Assembly (NCBI GenBank): GCA_903828035.1
Contig: CAIKKV010000461.1
Span: 1-6,067 of the forward strand
DNA: 6,067 nt
Reading direction: 5' to 3'
Source of the DNA: an uncultured bacterium
GTDB lineage: Bacteria > Verrucomicrobiota > Kiritimatiellia > CAIKKV01
Each line of letters opens with the position of its first letter. Position 1 is the stretch's first letter. Positions 1-5,756 of this stretch are shown here, one piece after another. The position numbers were made by a program, and so were the translations under genes. Under the pieces are notes generated by a model. It saw nothing but the letters and a program-made list of their open reading frames with translations. It was not told where the DNA came from and did not search any database.

Positions 1-194
1 AACCCGTCACCGCCCCGGCGCCCGATTCCGACGTCGAGGTCCGCAAGGTCCGCCCGCCCCGGCCCCGGCCCGGCGAGCTCCAGCAGATGATCCAGACCGC
101 CGCCTATTTCCGCGCGCAAAAGGACGGCTTCCGGATGGACTCGGGCCTCTATTGGAAAGAGGCTGAAGCGGAAATCCTCTCCCGCTTCCAGTAA
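1..194 (+). CDS. C-terminal end of a small protein with a DUF2934-like tail (5' truncated)
   Basis: The reading frame is open from the left edge (first whole codon at 3) and ends at TAA 192-194, giving 63 visible residues. The first half is a Pro/Arg/Val-rich linker (APAPDSDVEV, then PPRPRPGE), probably disordered. The second half, MIQTAAYFRAQKDGF followed by YWKEAEAEIL, resembles the short DUF2934 pattern: an Ile-x-x-x-Ala-Tyr helix, a Gly turn, then Trp-x-x-Ala-Glu-x-Glu at the C terminus. DUF2934 has no established function and often sits at the end of small proteins. The gene ends 20 bases before the ribonuclease gene and probably shares its transcript. The family call rests on pattern memory; the start and total length cannot be seen. 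Confidence 0.6.
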   Translation, partial: PVTAPAPDSDVEVRKVRPPRPRPGELQQMIQTAAYFRAQKDGFRMDSGLYWKEAEAEILSRFQ

Positions 195-214
195 TCCCCT
201 TCAAAGGCACACCC

Positions 215-1621
215 ATGAGCTTATCCCTGACCTTTCTCGGCGCCAACCAGAACGTGACCGGCTCCTCCACCCTCCTGGCCTGCAGCGGGAAGCGCCTTCT
301 CGTGGACTGCGGCATGGTCCAGGAGCGCTCCCTCCAGGACCGCAACTTCGGCCCGTTCCCCGTTGAGCCCAAGTCCATCGACGCCGTCCTCCTCACCCAC
401 GCGCATGTCGACCATTGCGGCCTGCTGCCCAAGCTGGTCCGGGACGGCTTCCAGGGGCGCATCTACGCCACCCGGGCCACCGCCGAGCTGGCCAAGATCG
501 TGCTGCTCGACTCCGCCAAGGTCCAGGCGGAAGACGTGGCCTTCAAGAAGAAGCGCCACATCAAGCAGGGCAAGGTCTCGCCCTTCCCCTACGCGCCGCT
601 CTACACCGTGGAAGACGTCGAAGCCGCCCTCGGGCACTTCGAGCCCGTTGACTTCCTGGCGGCGGTCCCCCTGGCCGCCGACCTGACCGCCCGCTTCCAC
701 GTGGCCGGCCACATCCTGGGCGCCGCCATGATCCGCGTCGAGTCGGGCTCGGGCGCCGAAGCCCGCACCGTGCTCTTCTCCGGCGACGTCGGCCGCTGGA
801 ACATGCCGCTCGTCCAGGACCCGTCGATCTTCTCGCAGGCCGACTATGTCATCTGCGAGTCCACCTACGGCGACCGCGAGCACGAGCCCGAGGACGAGGT
901 GGACGCCCACCTCGCCCGGGAGATCCAGGAGGCGCACAAGGCCGGCGGCAACCTCGTGATCCCCAGCTTCGCCGTCGAGCGGACCCAGGACCTGCTCTAC
1001 CGCATCAGCGCCCTGCTGCGGAGCCACCAGATCCCGCTGACCCGCGTGTTCGTGGACAGCCCCATGGCCATCAACGTGACCGAGGTGTTCCGGCGCCATC
1101 CCGAGCTGATGGACACGGAAACCCGGGCGCGCATCGCCCATGGCGACACCCCCTGCCACTTCCCCGGGCTTTCCATGACGCGCACCGCCGAGGAATCGAA
1201 GGCCATCAACGCGCTGACCGGCACCTCGGTCATCATCGCCGGCTCCGGCATGTGCAACGCGGGACGCATCAAGCATCACCTGCGCAACAACCTGTCCCGG
1301 CCCGAGAGCACCATCCTGTTTTCGGGCTACCAGGCCAACGGGACGCTGGGCCGCGTGCTCGAGGAGGGTGCCACCGAGGTGCGGCTCTTCGGCGAGACGG
1401 TGCCCGTGAAGGCGAAGATCCGGAAGATGGAGGGCATGTCGGCCCACGCCGACCGCAAGGAGCTCGTGCGCTGGCTCTCGCTGATCAAGCCCCCGCCCCG
1501 GACCCTGTTCGTTATTCACGGCGAAGCGGCGGCGGCCGGGGCTTTCGGCCGCTACGTCACTGACAAACTCGGCTGGAAAACCCACCTGCCGACCTACAAG
1601 GAAATCGTCAACCTGGATTAA
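215..1621 (+). CDS. beta-CASP metallo-beta-lactamase-fold ribonuclease (CPSF-73/Ysh1-like)
   Basis: A 468-residue protein of the MBL-fold beta-CASP family, which cleaves or trims RNA using two zinc ions in the cytoplasm. The MBL core shows HAHVDH (His62, His64, Asp66, His67), GHILGA with His166, and FSGDVGR with Asp191. The beta-CASP signatures follow: motif A Glu215 in CESTYG, motif B His411 in SAHAD, and motif C His435 in VIHGE; by comparison with human CPSF-73 (His396 and His418) these are the expected catalytic and zinc positions. The segments IAGSGMCNAGR (341-351) and FSGYQANGTLG (369-379) are also typical of this RNase group, and the C terminus is the usual RNA-specificity (RMMBL) segment. 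No KH domain or signal peptide is present, and about 450-470 residues is normal for the bacterial members. The ATG at 215 has a modest AAAGG (203-207) upstream. Every catalytic residue is intact, so it should be active; the RNA substrate is unknown. Confidence 0.93.
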   Translation: MSLSLTFLGANQNVTGSSTLLACSGKRLLVDCGMVQERSLQDRNFGPFPVEPKSIDAVLLTHAHVDHCGLLPKLVRDGFQGRIYATRATAELAKIVLLDSAKVQAEDVAFKKKRHIKQGKVSPFPYAPLYTVEDVEAALGHFEPVDFLAAVPLAADLTARFHVAGHILGAAMIRVESGSGAEARTVLFSGDVGRWNMPLVQDPSIFSQADYVICESTYGDREHEPEDEVDAHLAREIQEAHKAGGNLVIPSFAVERTQDLLYRISALLRSHQIPLTRVFVDSPMAINVTEVFRRHPELMDTETRARIAHGDTPCHFPGLSMTRTAEESKAINALTGTSVIIAGSGMCNAGRIKHHLRNNLSRPESTILFSGYQANGTLGRVLEEGATEVRLFGETVPVKAKIRKMEGMSAHADRKELVRWLSLIKPPPRTLFVIHGEAAAAGAFGRYVTDKLGWKTHLPTYKEIVNLD

Positions 1622-1630
1622 GAACGCAAA

Positions 1631-1636
1631 AGGAGA
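1631..1636 (+). promoter_or_regulatory. ribosome binding site of the xylose-isomerase-like gene
   Basis: AGGAGA preceded by AAA lies 8-9 bases before the ATG at 1645. This is the strongest Shine-Dalgarno sequence on the plus strand of the window, fixes that start codon, and indicates that the gene is translated independently of the upstream ribonuclease. Confidence 0.8.
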
Positions 1637-1644
1637 AGTTCATC

Positions 1645-2793
1645 ATGTCCCTGAAATCCTTCAATGTCGGCCCCTGCACCCTGCGCTCTATGCCTTTCTG
1701 GTGCGTGGGCAATCCCCTGAGCGATCCCTTCGGCGGCTCCGTCCTCCCCAAGATCGACTCGCTCGACGTCGCCCGCCTGCTGGCCGAAGCCGCCACCGGC
1801 CGCCTCATCGAGGCCACCAGCTTCCACGACGACGACCTGGTGCCGTGGGATCCCTCCAAGCCCGAGGATGACCAGGACCGCACCAGCGCGACCTACAAGA
1901 AGCTGCGCCAGATCAAAAGCATCATCGAGGGCGCCGGCCTCGTCGTCAACACCGCCACCTGCTGCCTGCATGCGCATCCGATGTTCCGCAACGGCGGGCT
2001 GACCAATCCCGACCGCAAAATCCGCGCCATCGCCATCCGCAAGGTGCAGCGCTCCATCCGCATCGGCCGCTTGTTCGGCGCGCATCATTTCACCTACTGG
2101 GTCGCCCGCGACGGGTTCGAAGTGCCCGTCACCGTGGACTGGGCCCACGTCTACGACTGGCTGGCCGAAGGGCTCGACGCGGCCCACGATTACATCAAGG
2201 CGAACCGCTTCACCAACTACAAGGGCGGCAGCATCGAGCCGAAGCCCAACGAGCCCCGCGGCCACATGTTCCTGCCCACCGCCGGACACGCGGTCGGGTT
2301 CATCCAGTCGAAGCTGAAAGCCCCCGCCTTCTGGGGCGTCAACCCCGAGCTGCTCCAGCACGAAAGCATGGCCCTCCTGAACAGCGTGCTGACGCTGGGC
2401 TACCTGGTCTCCTGCGGCAAGCTGGCTTTCCTGCACTTCGGCAGCCAGATCAAGGCGCAGTTCGACAACGACTTCCCGCCCCTGACGGGCCCGGAAGGCC
2501 TCAAGGAAACGGTGCAGATGTTCTGGGCGCTCCAGCAAACCGGCTGGAAGGGCGTGGTGGAGTACGACTGCCACATGCTCCGCACGGAAGGCAATCCGGC
2601 CGATCCGATCGGCTGCCGCAAGCAGTTCATCCGCGATTGCACCACGGGGCTGAGCATCTCCCTGGCCCTGGCCGCCCGCATCAAGGATGCCAAAATCAAG
2701 GGGCTTCCGGAAACACAGGCCGATCACACGTCCATCATGGCCATGTGCAAATTGAACGCGAAGGATCTGGCGGCGCTGTCCGAAAAACGGTAG
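1645..2793 (+). CDS. xylose-isomerase-like TIM-barrel protein with altered active site
   Basis: A 382-residue protein that aligns along its whole length with class I xylose isomerase of the Streptomyces type (about 388 residues), a cytoplasmic metal-dependent aldose-ketose isomerase. Shared landmarks are DPFG (27-30), FHDDDL (His61, Asp64), Trp152, EPKPNEPRG (Glu198, Lys200), GVNPE (Glu235), His239, FDND (Asp274, Asp276) and YD (Asp308). By comparison with Streptomyces numbering these cover His54, Asp57, Trp137, Glu181, Lys183, Glu217, His220, Asp255, Asp257 and Asp287. Three key positions differ: metal ligand Asp245 is His264 (FLHFGSQ), pocket Phe94 is His109, and Lys289 is His310; one residue is also inserted between the equivalents of Glu217 and His220. 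The fold and metal site are therefore credible, but the substrate may not be xylose, so I give no xylA symbol. It lies 23 bases after the ribonuclease gene and has its own strong ribosome binding site. Confidence 0.85.
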   Translation: MSLKSFNVGPCTLRSMPFWCVGNPLSDPFGGSVLPKIDSLDVARLLAEAATGRLIEATSFHDDDLVPWDPSKPEDDQDRTSATYKKLRQIKSIIEGAGLVVNTATCCLHAHPMFRNGGLTNPDRKIRAIAIRKVQRSIRIGRLFGAHHFTYWVARDGFEVPVTVDWAHVYDWLAEGLDAAHDYIKANRFTNYKGGSIEPKPNEPRGHMFLPTAGHAVGFIQSKLKAPAFWGVNPELLQHESMALLNSVLTLGYLVSCGKLAFLHFGSQIKAQFDNDFPPLTGPEGLKETVQMFWALQQTGWKGVVEYDCHMLRTEGNPADPIGCRKQFIRDCTTGLSISLALAARIKDAKIKGLPETQADHTSIMAMCKLNAKDLAALSEKR

Positions 2794-2800
2794 CCGCCCG

Positions 2801-3850
2801 CTAGCGTCCCGCCAGCATGCCGCAGGCGGCGTTGATATCCTGGCCGCCGCTGTAGCGGCGGGCCACGGGCGCCGCCAGATGCGCGCGAAGCCAATCGCGG
2901 AACGCGTGCAGCTCCTCCGCTGACGGGGGAAGATAACGCCCCGTGGGATCGTTGACGTCGATCAGGTCGATCTTGACGGGCAGCCCGTGCGTCAGCTCCG
3001 CCAATTGCCGGGCGTCCTCTTCGCGCGTGTTGACGCCACTGATCAGGGTCCACGCCAGGGTCACCCGCCTTCCGCTGGCCTGATGGTAGTCCCGCAGGGC
3101 CTGCATCAGCTCGGGCAGCGGATGCGCCGCTTCCACGGGCATCAGCGCCAGGCGCTGCGCCGGATCCGCGCTGGTTAGAGAAACGACCAGGCGGAAGGTC
3201 TGCCGCTCTTCCGTGAACCGGCGGATGCCCGGAACAATGCCGGCGGTGGAGATAGTGATGGCCTTCCCCGAGATGGCCATGCCGCAGGGCTCCGACAGGA
3301 TCTTCGCCGCCTGCATCACCGAATCGTAATTCAGCATCGGCTCGCCCATGCCCATGAACACCACGCCCCGCACGGGATACGGGACATCGGCCTGGATGTG
3401 CGCCACCTGGTCCACCATCTCCCAGGTTGAAAGATTACGGCGAAACCCCATCCGGCCGGTGGCGCAGAACGCGCAGGCCAGCGGACAGCCCATCTGGCTG
3501 CTGACGCACACGATGCACTTTTTGTCCTCGGGCCGGTGCAAGAGCGGAATGCAGACGGCCTCGAACGGATCGGGCCCGTCGCCTTGAAACAGGTATTTGC
3601 CGAAGCTATCCCGCGGCGAGGTGATTTTATCGATGCGCTTTAAGCGCGGAATCACCGTCGCCAACCGGACGCGCTCCAGCATTTTCGCCGACAAGCCGGG
3701 CAGCGGTTCCGGCAAAACGCCCTTGCGAATCACCGACACCTGGATCTGCCTCGCCTGGCGCGGTGTCACGCCGAGATGCGCCAGGGCGGCGTGCAAGCCG
3801 ACCGCGGTGGTATTGCCCAAAATGACAGGCCCTGTCGCCGATTCACTCAA
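2801..3850 (-). CDS. rlmN: RlmN/Cfr-family radical SAM rRNA/tRNA adenine C2-methyltransferase (divergent)
   Basis: A 349-residue radical SAM enzyme. RlmN adds a methyl group to C2 of A2503 in 23S rRNA and A37 in some tRNAs. The cluster motif is CPLACAFC (Cys122, Cys126, Cys129), followed by ATGRMGFRRNL. Cys115 in CVSSQMGC matches E. coli Cys118, and Cys343 in AACGMLAG matches the methyl-carrying Cys355; Glu97 in FEAV matches the Glu before the cluster. GMGEPMLN (167-174) and STAGIVPGIRRF (201-212) complete the pattern. Departures from standard RlmN are SLTSADP (225-231) where most have SLHAP, and KIDLIDVNDPTG (293-304) near the usual LIPYNP block. The only plausible start is TTG at 3850; an in-frame TAA lies 15 bases upstream and no ATG occurs before Met57. 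That start overlaps the end of vapC by 8 bases, so translation is probably coupled. It ends 7 bases from the convergent isomerase-like gene. Confidence 0.88.
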   Translation of the reverse strand: MSESATGPVILGNTTAVGLHAALAHLGVTPRQARQIQVSVIRKGVLPEPLPGLSAKMLERVRLATVIPRLKRIDKITSPRDSFGKYLFQGDGPDPFEAVCIPLLHRPEDKKCIVCVSSQMGCPLACAFCATGRMGFRRNLSTWEMVDQVAHIQADVPYPVRGVVFMGMGEPMLNYDSVMQAAKILSEPCGMAISGKAITISTAGIVPGIRRFTEERQTFRLVVSLTSADPAQRLALMPVEAAHPLPELMQALRDYHQASGRRVTLAWTLISGVNTREEDARQLAELTHGLPVKIDLIDVNDPTGRYLPPSAEELHAFRDWLRAHLAAPVARRYSGGQDINAACGMLAGR

Positions 3851-4271
3851 GCGGATTTTCCCACTTTAGCCCGGAGAATCGGGAAAAATCGGCATCCGCC
3901 GAGGCGACCGCCAAACCGTGCTCCAGGGCCAGCGCGGCTAGGTGGGCGTCGTGTATATGGGCGGAGCGTATGCCTGAACTGCGCACCAACCGGCCCAGGA
4001 TGGCCGTATGCCTCTCTGTCGGCTGAGGAATCCAAACCGGCCGGCAGGCTAACCATTTTTCCACCTGCTGCCACGCGTCGCTGACGGCATCGGGTTGACT
4101 GAAAATGCGGGGGTTGCTCATCAACCGCACGAAGGCTACCAGGCTCGGCCATGGAAGGCCCAGCGGCACATCCTCGTTCAATCGCTGATCCAGCCAACGG
4201 CGGGCGCGGTCATGCTGCTCGAAGCTGCTGGAAACCGCATAAACCAGAATATTCGCATCGACCAGTCTCAC
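3843..4271 (-). CDS. vapC: VapC-family PIN-domain toxin (type II toxin-antitoxin RNase)
   Basis: A 142-residue PIN-domain endoribonuclease toxin, expected to cleave tRNA or rRNA when free of its antitoxin. The catalytic acids visible are Asp5 (LVDANILVY), Asp108 (IHDAHLAALA) and Asp126/Asp128 (ASADADFSRF), the standard first, third and fourth PIN positions. The segment LPWPSLVAFVRLMSNPR (39-55) is characteristic of one large VapC subfamily; it has Ser43 and no Glu where many PIN domains carry their second acid. The start is GTG, overlapping the vapB stop as GTGA, with AAGGGGA at 4287-4281 (9 bases upstream) as ribosome binding site. The stop (TGA, 4845-style overlap, at 3845-3843) lies inside the start region of rlmN. 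Length and partner are typical, so the assignment is firm; the RNA target is unknown. Confidence 0.92.
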   Translation of the reverse strand: MRLVDANILVYAVSSSFEQHDRARRWLDQRLNEDVPLGLPWPSLVAFVRLMSNPRIFSQPDAVSDAWQQVEKWLACRPVWIPQPTERHTAILGRLVRSSGIRSAHIHDAHLAALALEHGLAVASADADFSRFSGLKWENPLE

Positions 4272-4516
4272 GGCCGGTTATCCCCTTCCGCGAAATCCAA
4301 CGCTTCGGACACATTGTCCAGGTTGGGAAGCCGGCAACGGCCTGTATTGACGGTCCGCGTGTGATAGTCGGCCCTGGGTTCACGGACTTGATCATCAGCC
4401 GTCAATCCCCGGCGAAGCACGTCGTTGATCACGGCTTTGAGCGATTTCCGTTGCTCGGTTCGCAACCTTTCGATGCGAACCGCGATATCGTCATCGATGG
4501 TGAGTGTCGTTCTCAT
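4268..4516 (-). CDS. vapB: VapB-family ribbon-helix-helix antitoxin
   Basis: An 82-residue antitoxin. Residues 1-38 (MRTTLTIDDDIA, then VINDVLRRGL) form a ribbon-helix-helix DNA-binding domain: a short beta strand of the MRTTLTI type followed by two helices. The C-terminal half, ending LPNLDNVSEALDFAEGD (63-79), is the toxin-neutralising tail typical of partners of the WPSLVAF-type VapC. As a dimer it should bind its own operator, and with VapC should repress the operon more tightly. The ATG at 4516 has no Shine-Dalgarno sequence, because the predicted promoter ends almost at the start codon (see the promoter entry). vapB and vapC overlap by 4 bases. The gene is complete and no frameshift is seen. 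Confidence 0.9.
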   Translation of the reverse strand: MRTTLTIDDDIAVRIERLRTEQRKSLKAVINDVLRRGLTADDQVREPRADYHTRTVNTGRCRLPNLDNVSEALDFAEGDNRP

Positions 4517-4551
4517 ACATCAAAGCATAATCAATTTGATGTCTTGATGTC
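4517..4551 (-). promoter_or_regulatory. probable VapBC operator (four TTGAT/ATCAA half-sites)
   Basis: Immediately upstream of vapB the pentamer occurs four times in mirror arrangement: ATCAA at 4519-4523 and 4530-4534, TTGAT at 4536-4540 and 4544-4548. The outer left and inner right copies extend to a perfect 8-base inverted repeat, ACATCAAA (4517-4524) and TTTGATGT (4535-4542). The two right copies form an 8-base tandem repeat, TTGATGTC (4536-4543 and 4544-4551). The inner pair makes an 11-base palindrome centred on 4535. Repeated short half-sites over the promoter are the usual operator of ribbon-helix-helix antitoxins such as VapB, which bind as dimers of dimers. Binding itself is inferred. 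Confidence 0.75.
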
Positions 4552-4553
4552 AA
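4524..4553 (-). promoter_or_regulatory. predicted sigma-70-type promoter of vapBC(-rlmN), near-leaderless
   Basis: On the minus strand a perfect TTGACA (4553-4548) is followed after 18 bases by TATGCT (4529-4524), which matches TATAAT at four of six positions. A start site 6-8 bases past the -10 falls at about 4518-4516, on or just before the vapB ATG, so the mRNA would have almost no 5' leader. This agrees with the absence of a ribosome binding site. Both promoter boxes lie within or against the operator half-sites, so antitoxin binding would block RNA polymerase. The same transcript probably also supplies rlmN. Confidence 0.6.
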
Positions 4554-4564
4554 ACGCACTCACA

Positions 4565-4581
4565 ATCCGTGCTATCCGTGG
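4565..4581. repeat. short tandem repeat ATCCGTG, period 9
   Basis: ATCCGTGCT (4565-4573) is followed directly by ATCCGTGGT (4574-4582), differing at one base. It sits in the 77-base gap between the GH28 stop and the vapB start. On the minus strand it reads as repeated CACGGAT. It has no stem-loop character and is not a terminator. It may be one copy of a dispersed intergenic repeat, which cannot be tested in a single window. Confidence 0.5.
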
Positions 4582-4593
4582 TGCTCTCTTATC

Positions 4594-5751
4594 TTACACC
4601 TTATTGGACAAGGTGACGTCGTTCAGGCGGACCTGGTCGCACTGCCGGCAGAGGAGGGCATCCGGCCCCGTGGTCTCAATATCCATGTGGTTGAAGGAAA
4701 TGTCCCGTATGACGGACTTGGGATCGCCCGAAATCAGGCAAGGCCCGCCGCTCTTGATGCGGAAATTGGAAAAGCGAAGGCCCTCGATATGGACATTCGA
4801 CACATTCGATTCCACATTGATCAAGATGGGGCTGCGTTGGCATTCGATCAGCACATTGTCGAACGAGATGTTCCGGATGTCCATCGATCCCGTGTTACCT
4901 CCGGTCAGGTAACGCGCGGGGTGCTGTGAAATAATCCCGTTGTTCCGGCTCGTGATGACCAGGTTCGAGAAGGTGGCGTTCCGGATGGCGTAATCGCTGG
5001 GGCAGCCAATCCGCACGCCCTGGCACCAGCTGTCGAGCACGCAGTTGGTCACGGTGATGTTCTCGCACACGGCCGGCTCGTCGAAAACCTGCTGGATCGA
5101 GCGCAGCACGAGGCAGTCATCCGACGTCTTGAAGCGGCTGTCGCTGACGATCACGTTCCGGCAGGCGTCGAAGTCGATGCCGTCATTATTGATCATCCGC
5201 TGATCGGCCGAAATGGTGATGCGATGAACCCGCACGTCCTCGCACTTCATCAGCCAGACGGTCCAGCACGGCGAATCGATGAGCGAAACGCCCTCGATCC
5301 GCAGCCGGCGGCAGTTGAACGCCATGAACAGGCGCGGCCGCTCCGTCAGCGGCTTCTTGAAATAAATCTCCCACTGGAACTCGGAGGTGTTGAAAAACGA
5401 CAGCCCTTGCGCGTTGATCTCCCCGGCCCCCGTAATGGCGATATCGTCCGCCGCATAGGCGCGGATCAGGCTCTTCGTGCTGTTTTCGGGCGTCAGCTCG
5501 CCGTGGAAGCCCGGCGTTTCAAAGTCGGCGTAATCCGCCAGGTTCGTGCTGCCCAGCAACCGGCACCCCTGCGCAAGGTGCAGCTCCACGCCGCCCTTCA
5601 GCTGGAGCGAGCCCGTCAGGAAGGCGCCGGGTCCGCAGAACACCCGGCCACCGCCCGCCTTGTGGCAGGCGTCAATCGCCTTCTGGACGGCAAGCGTGTT
5701 GAGCGTTTTGCCGTCGGAAACGGCGCCGAATTTCTCAATGTCGAATTGCAT
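4594..5751 (-). CDS. GH28-family (polygalacturonase-like) right-handed beta-helix protein
   Basis: A 385-residue protein opening with FGAVSDGKTLNTLAVQKAID (8-27), the N-terminal block shared by GH28 and pectate-lyase-superfamily beta-helix enzymes, followed by many strands of the NITVTNCVLD / RNISFDNVLI rhythm that form helix coils. GH28 hydrolases cut alpha-galacturonide bonds in pectin. The catalytic acids are present: Asp190 in NNDGID (usual NTD motif) and Asp211/Asp212 in TSDDCLVL (usual DD motif). The usual GHG histidine is Gln244 (CQGVRIG), and the usual RIK motif reads Ile274-Ser275-Gln276 in NNGIISQHP, so substrate binding probably differs from that of polygalacturonase. There is no signal peptide, although GH28 enzymes are usually exported, and the strong ribosome binding site excludes a longer N terminus. 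It starts 5 bases after the ParE-like toxin stop, suggesting a shared transcript. The family call is firm; the substrate is unknown. Confidence 0.85.
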   Translation of the reverse strand: MQFDIEKFGAVSDGKTLNTLAVQKAIDACHKAGGGRVFCGPGAFLTGSLQLKGGVELHLAQGCRLLGSTNLADYADFETPGFHGELTPENSTKSLIRAYAADDIAITGAGEINAQGLSFFNTSEFQWEIYFKKPLTERPRLFMAFNCRRLRIEGVSLIDSPCWTVWLMKCEDVRVHRITISADQRMINNDGIDFDACRNVIVSDSRFKTSDDCLVLRSIQQVFDEPAVCENITVTNCVLDSWCQGVRIGCPSDYAIRNATFSNLVITSRNNGIISQHPARYLTGGNTGSMDIRNISFDNVLIECQRSPILINVESNVSNVHIEGLRFSNFRIKSGGPCLISGDPKSVIRDISFNHMDIETTGPDALLCRQCDQVRLNDVTLSNKV

Positions 5752-5756
5752 ATGTA

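Noticed and set aside
221..1585. A 454-residue open frame on the minus strand opposite the beta-CASP ribonuclease
   Set aside because: It is an antisense shadow in GC-rich DNA: low-complexity Gly/Val/Asp/His composition, no recognised domain, and the plus-strand frame has full catalytic motifs.
1618..2727. A 369-residue open frame on the minus strand opposite the isomerase-like gene
   Set aside because: It is a shadow of the plus-strand gene, rich in Ala/Gly/Asp/Val with no family motifs, and the plus-strand gene has a strong ribosome binding site and family-wide alignment.
2791..2803. A shared terminator between the converging isomerase-like and rlmN genes
   Set aside because: The gap is 7 bases and I see no stem-loop with a T-tract on either strand; termination must occur inside the neighbouring genes or not at all.
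4517..4551. CRISPR-like or attachment-site interpretation of the TTGATGTC repeats
   Set aside because: Units are 8 bases, too short and without spacers; position over a vapB promoter fits an antitoxin operator much better.
4597..4615. Hairpin CACCTT / AAGGTG at the 3' end of GH28 as a terminator
   Set aside because: The stem is only 6 base pairs, lies mostly in coding sequence across the stop codon, and is not followed by a run of T on the minus strand.
4151..4912. A 253-residue plus-strand open frame running across vapB and the end of GH28
   Set aside because: It crosses the vapB promoter and two well-supported genes on the other strand and has no recognisable domain.
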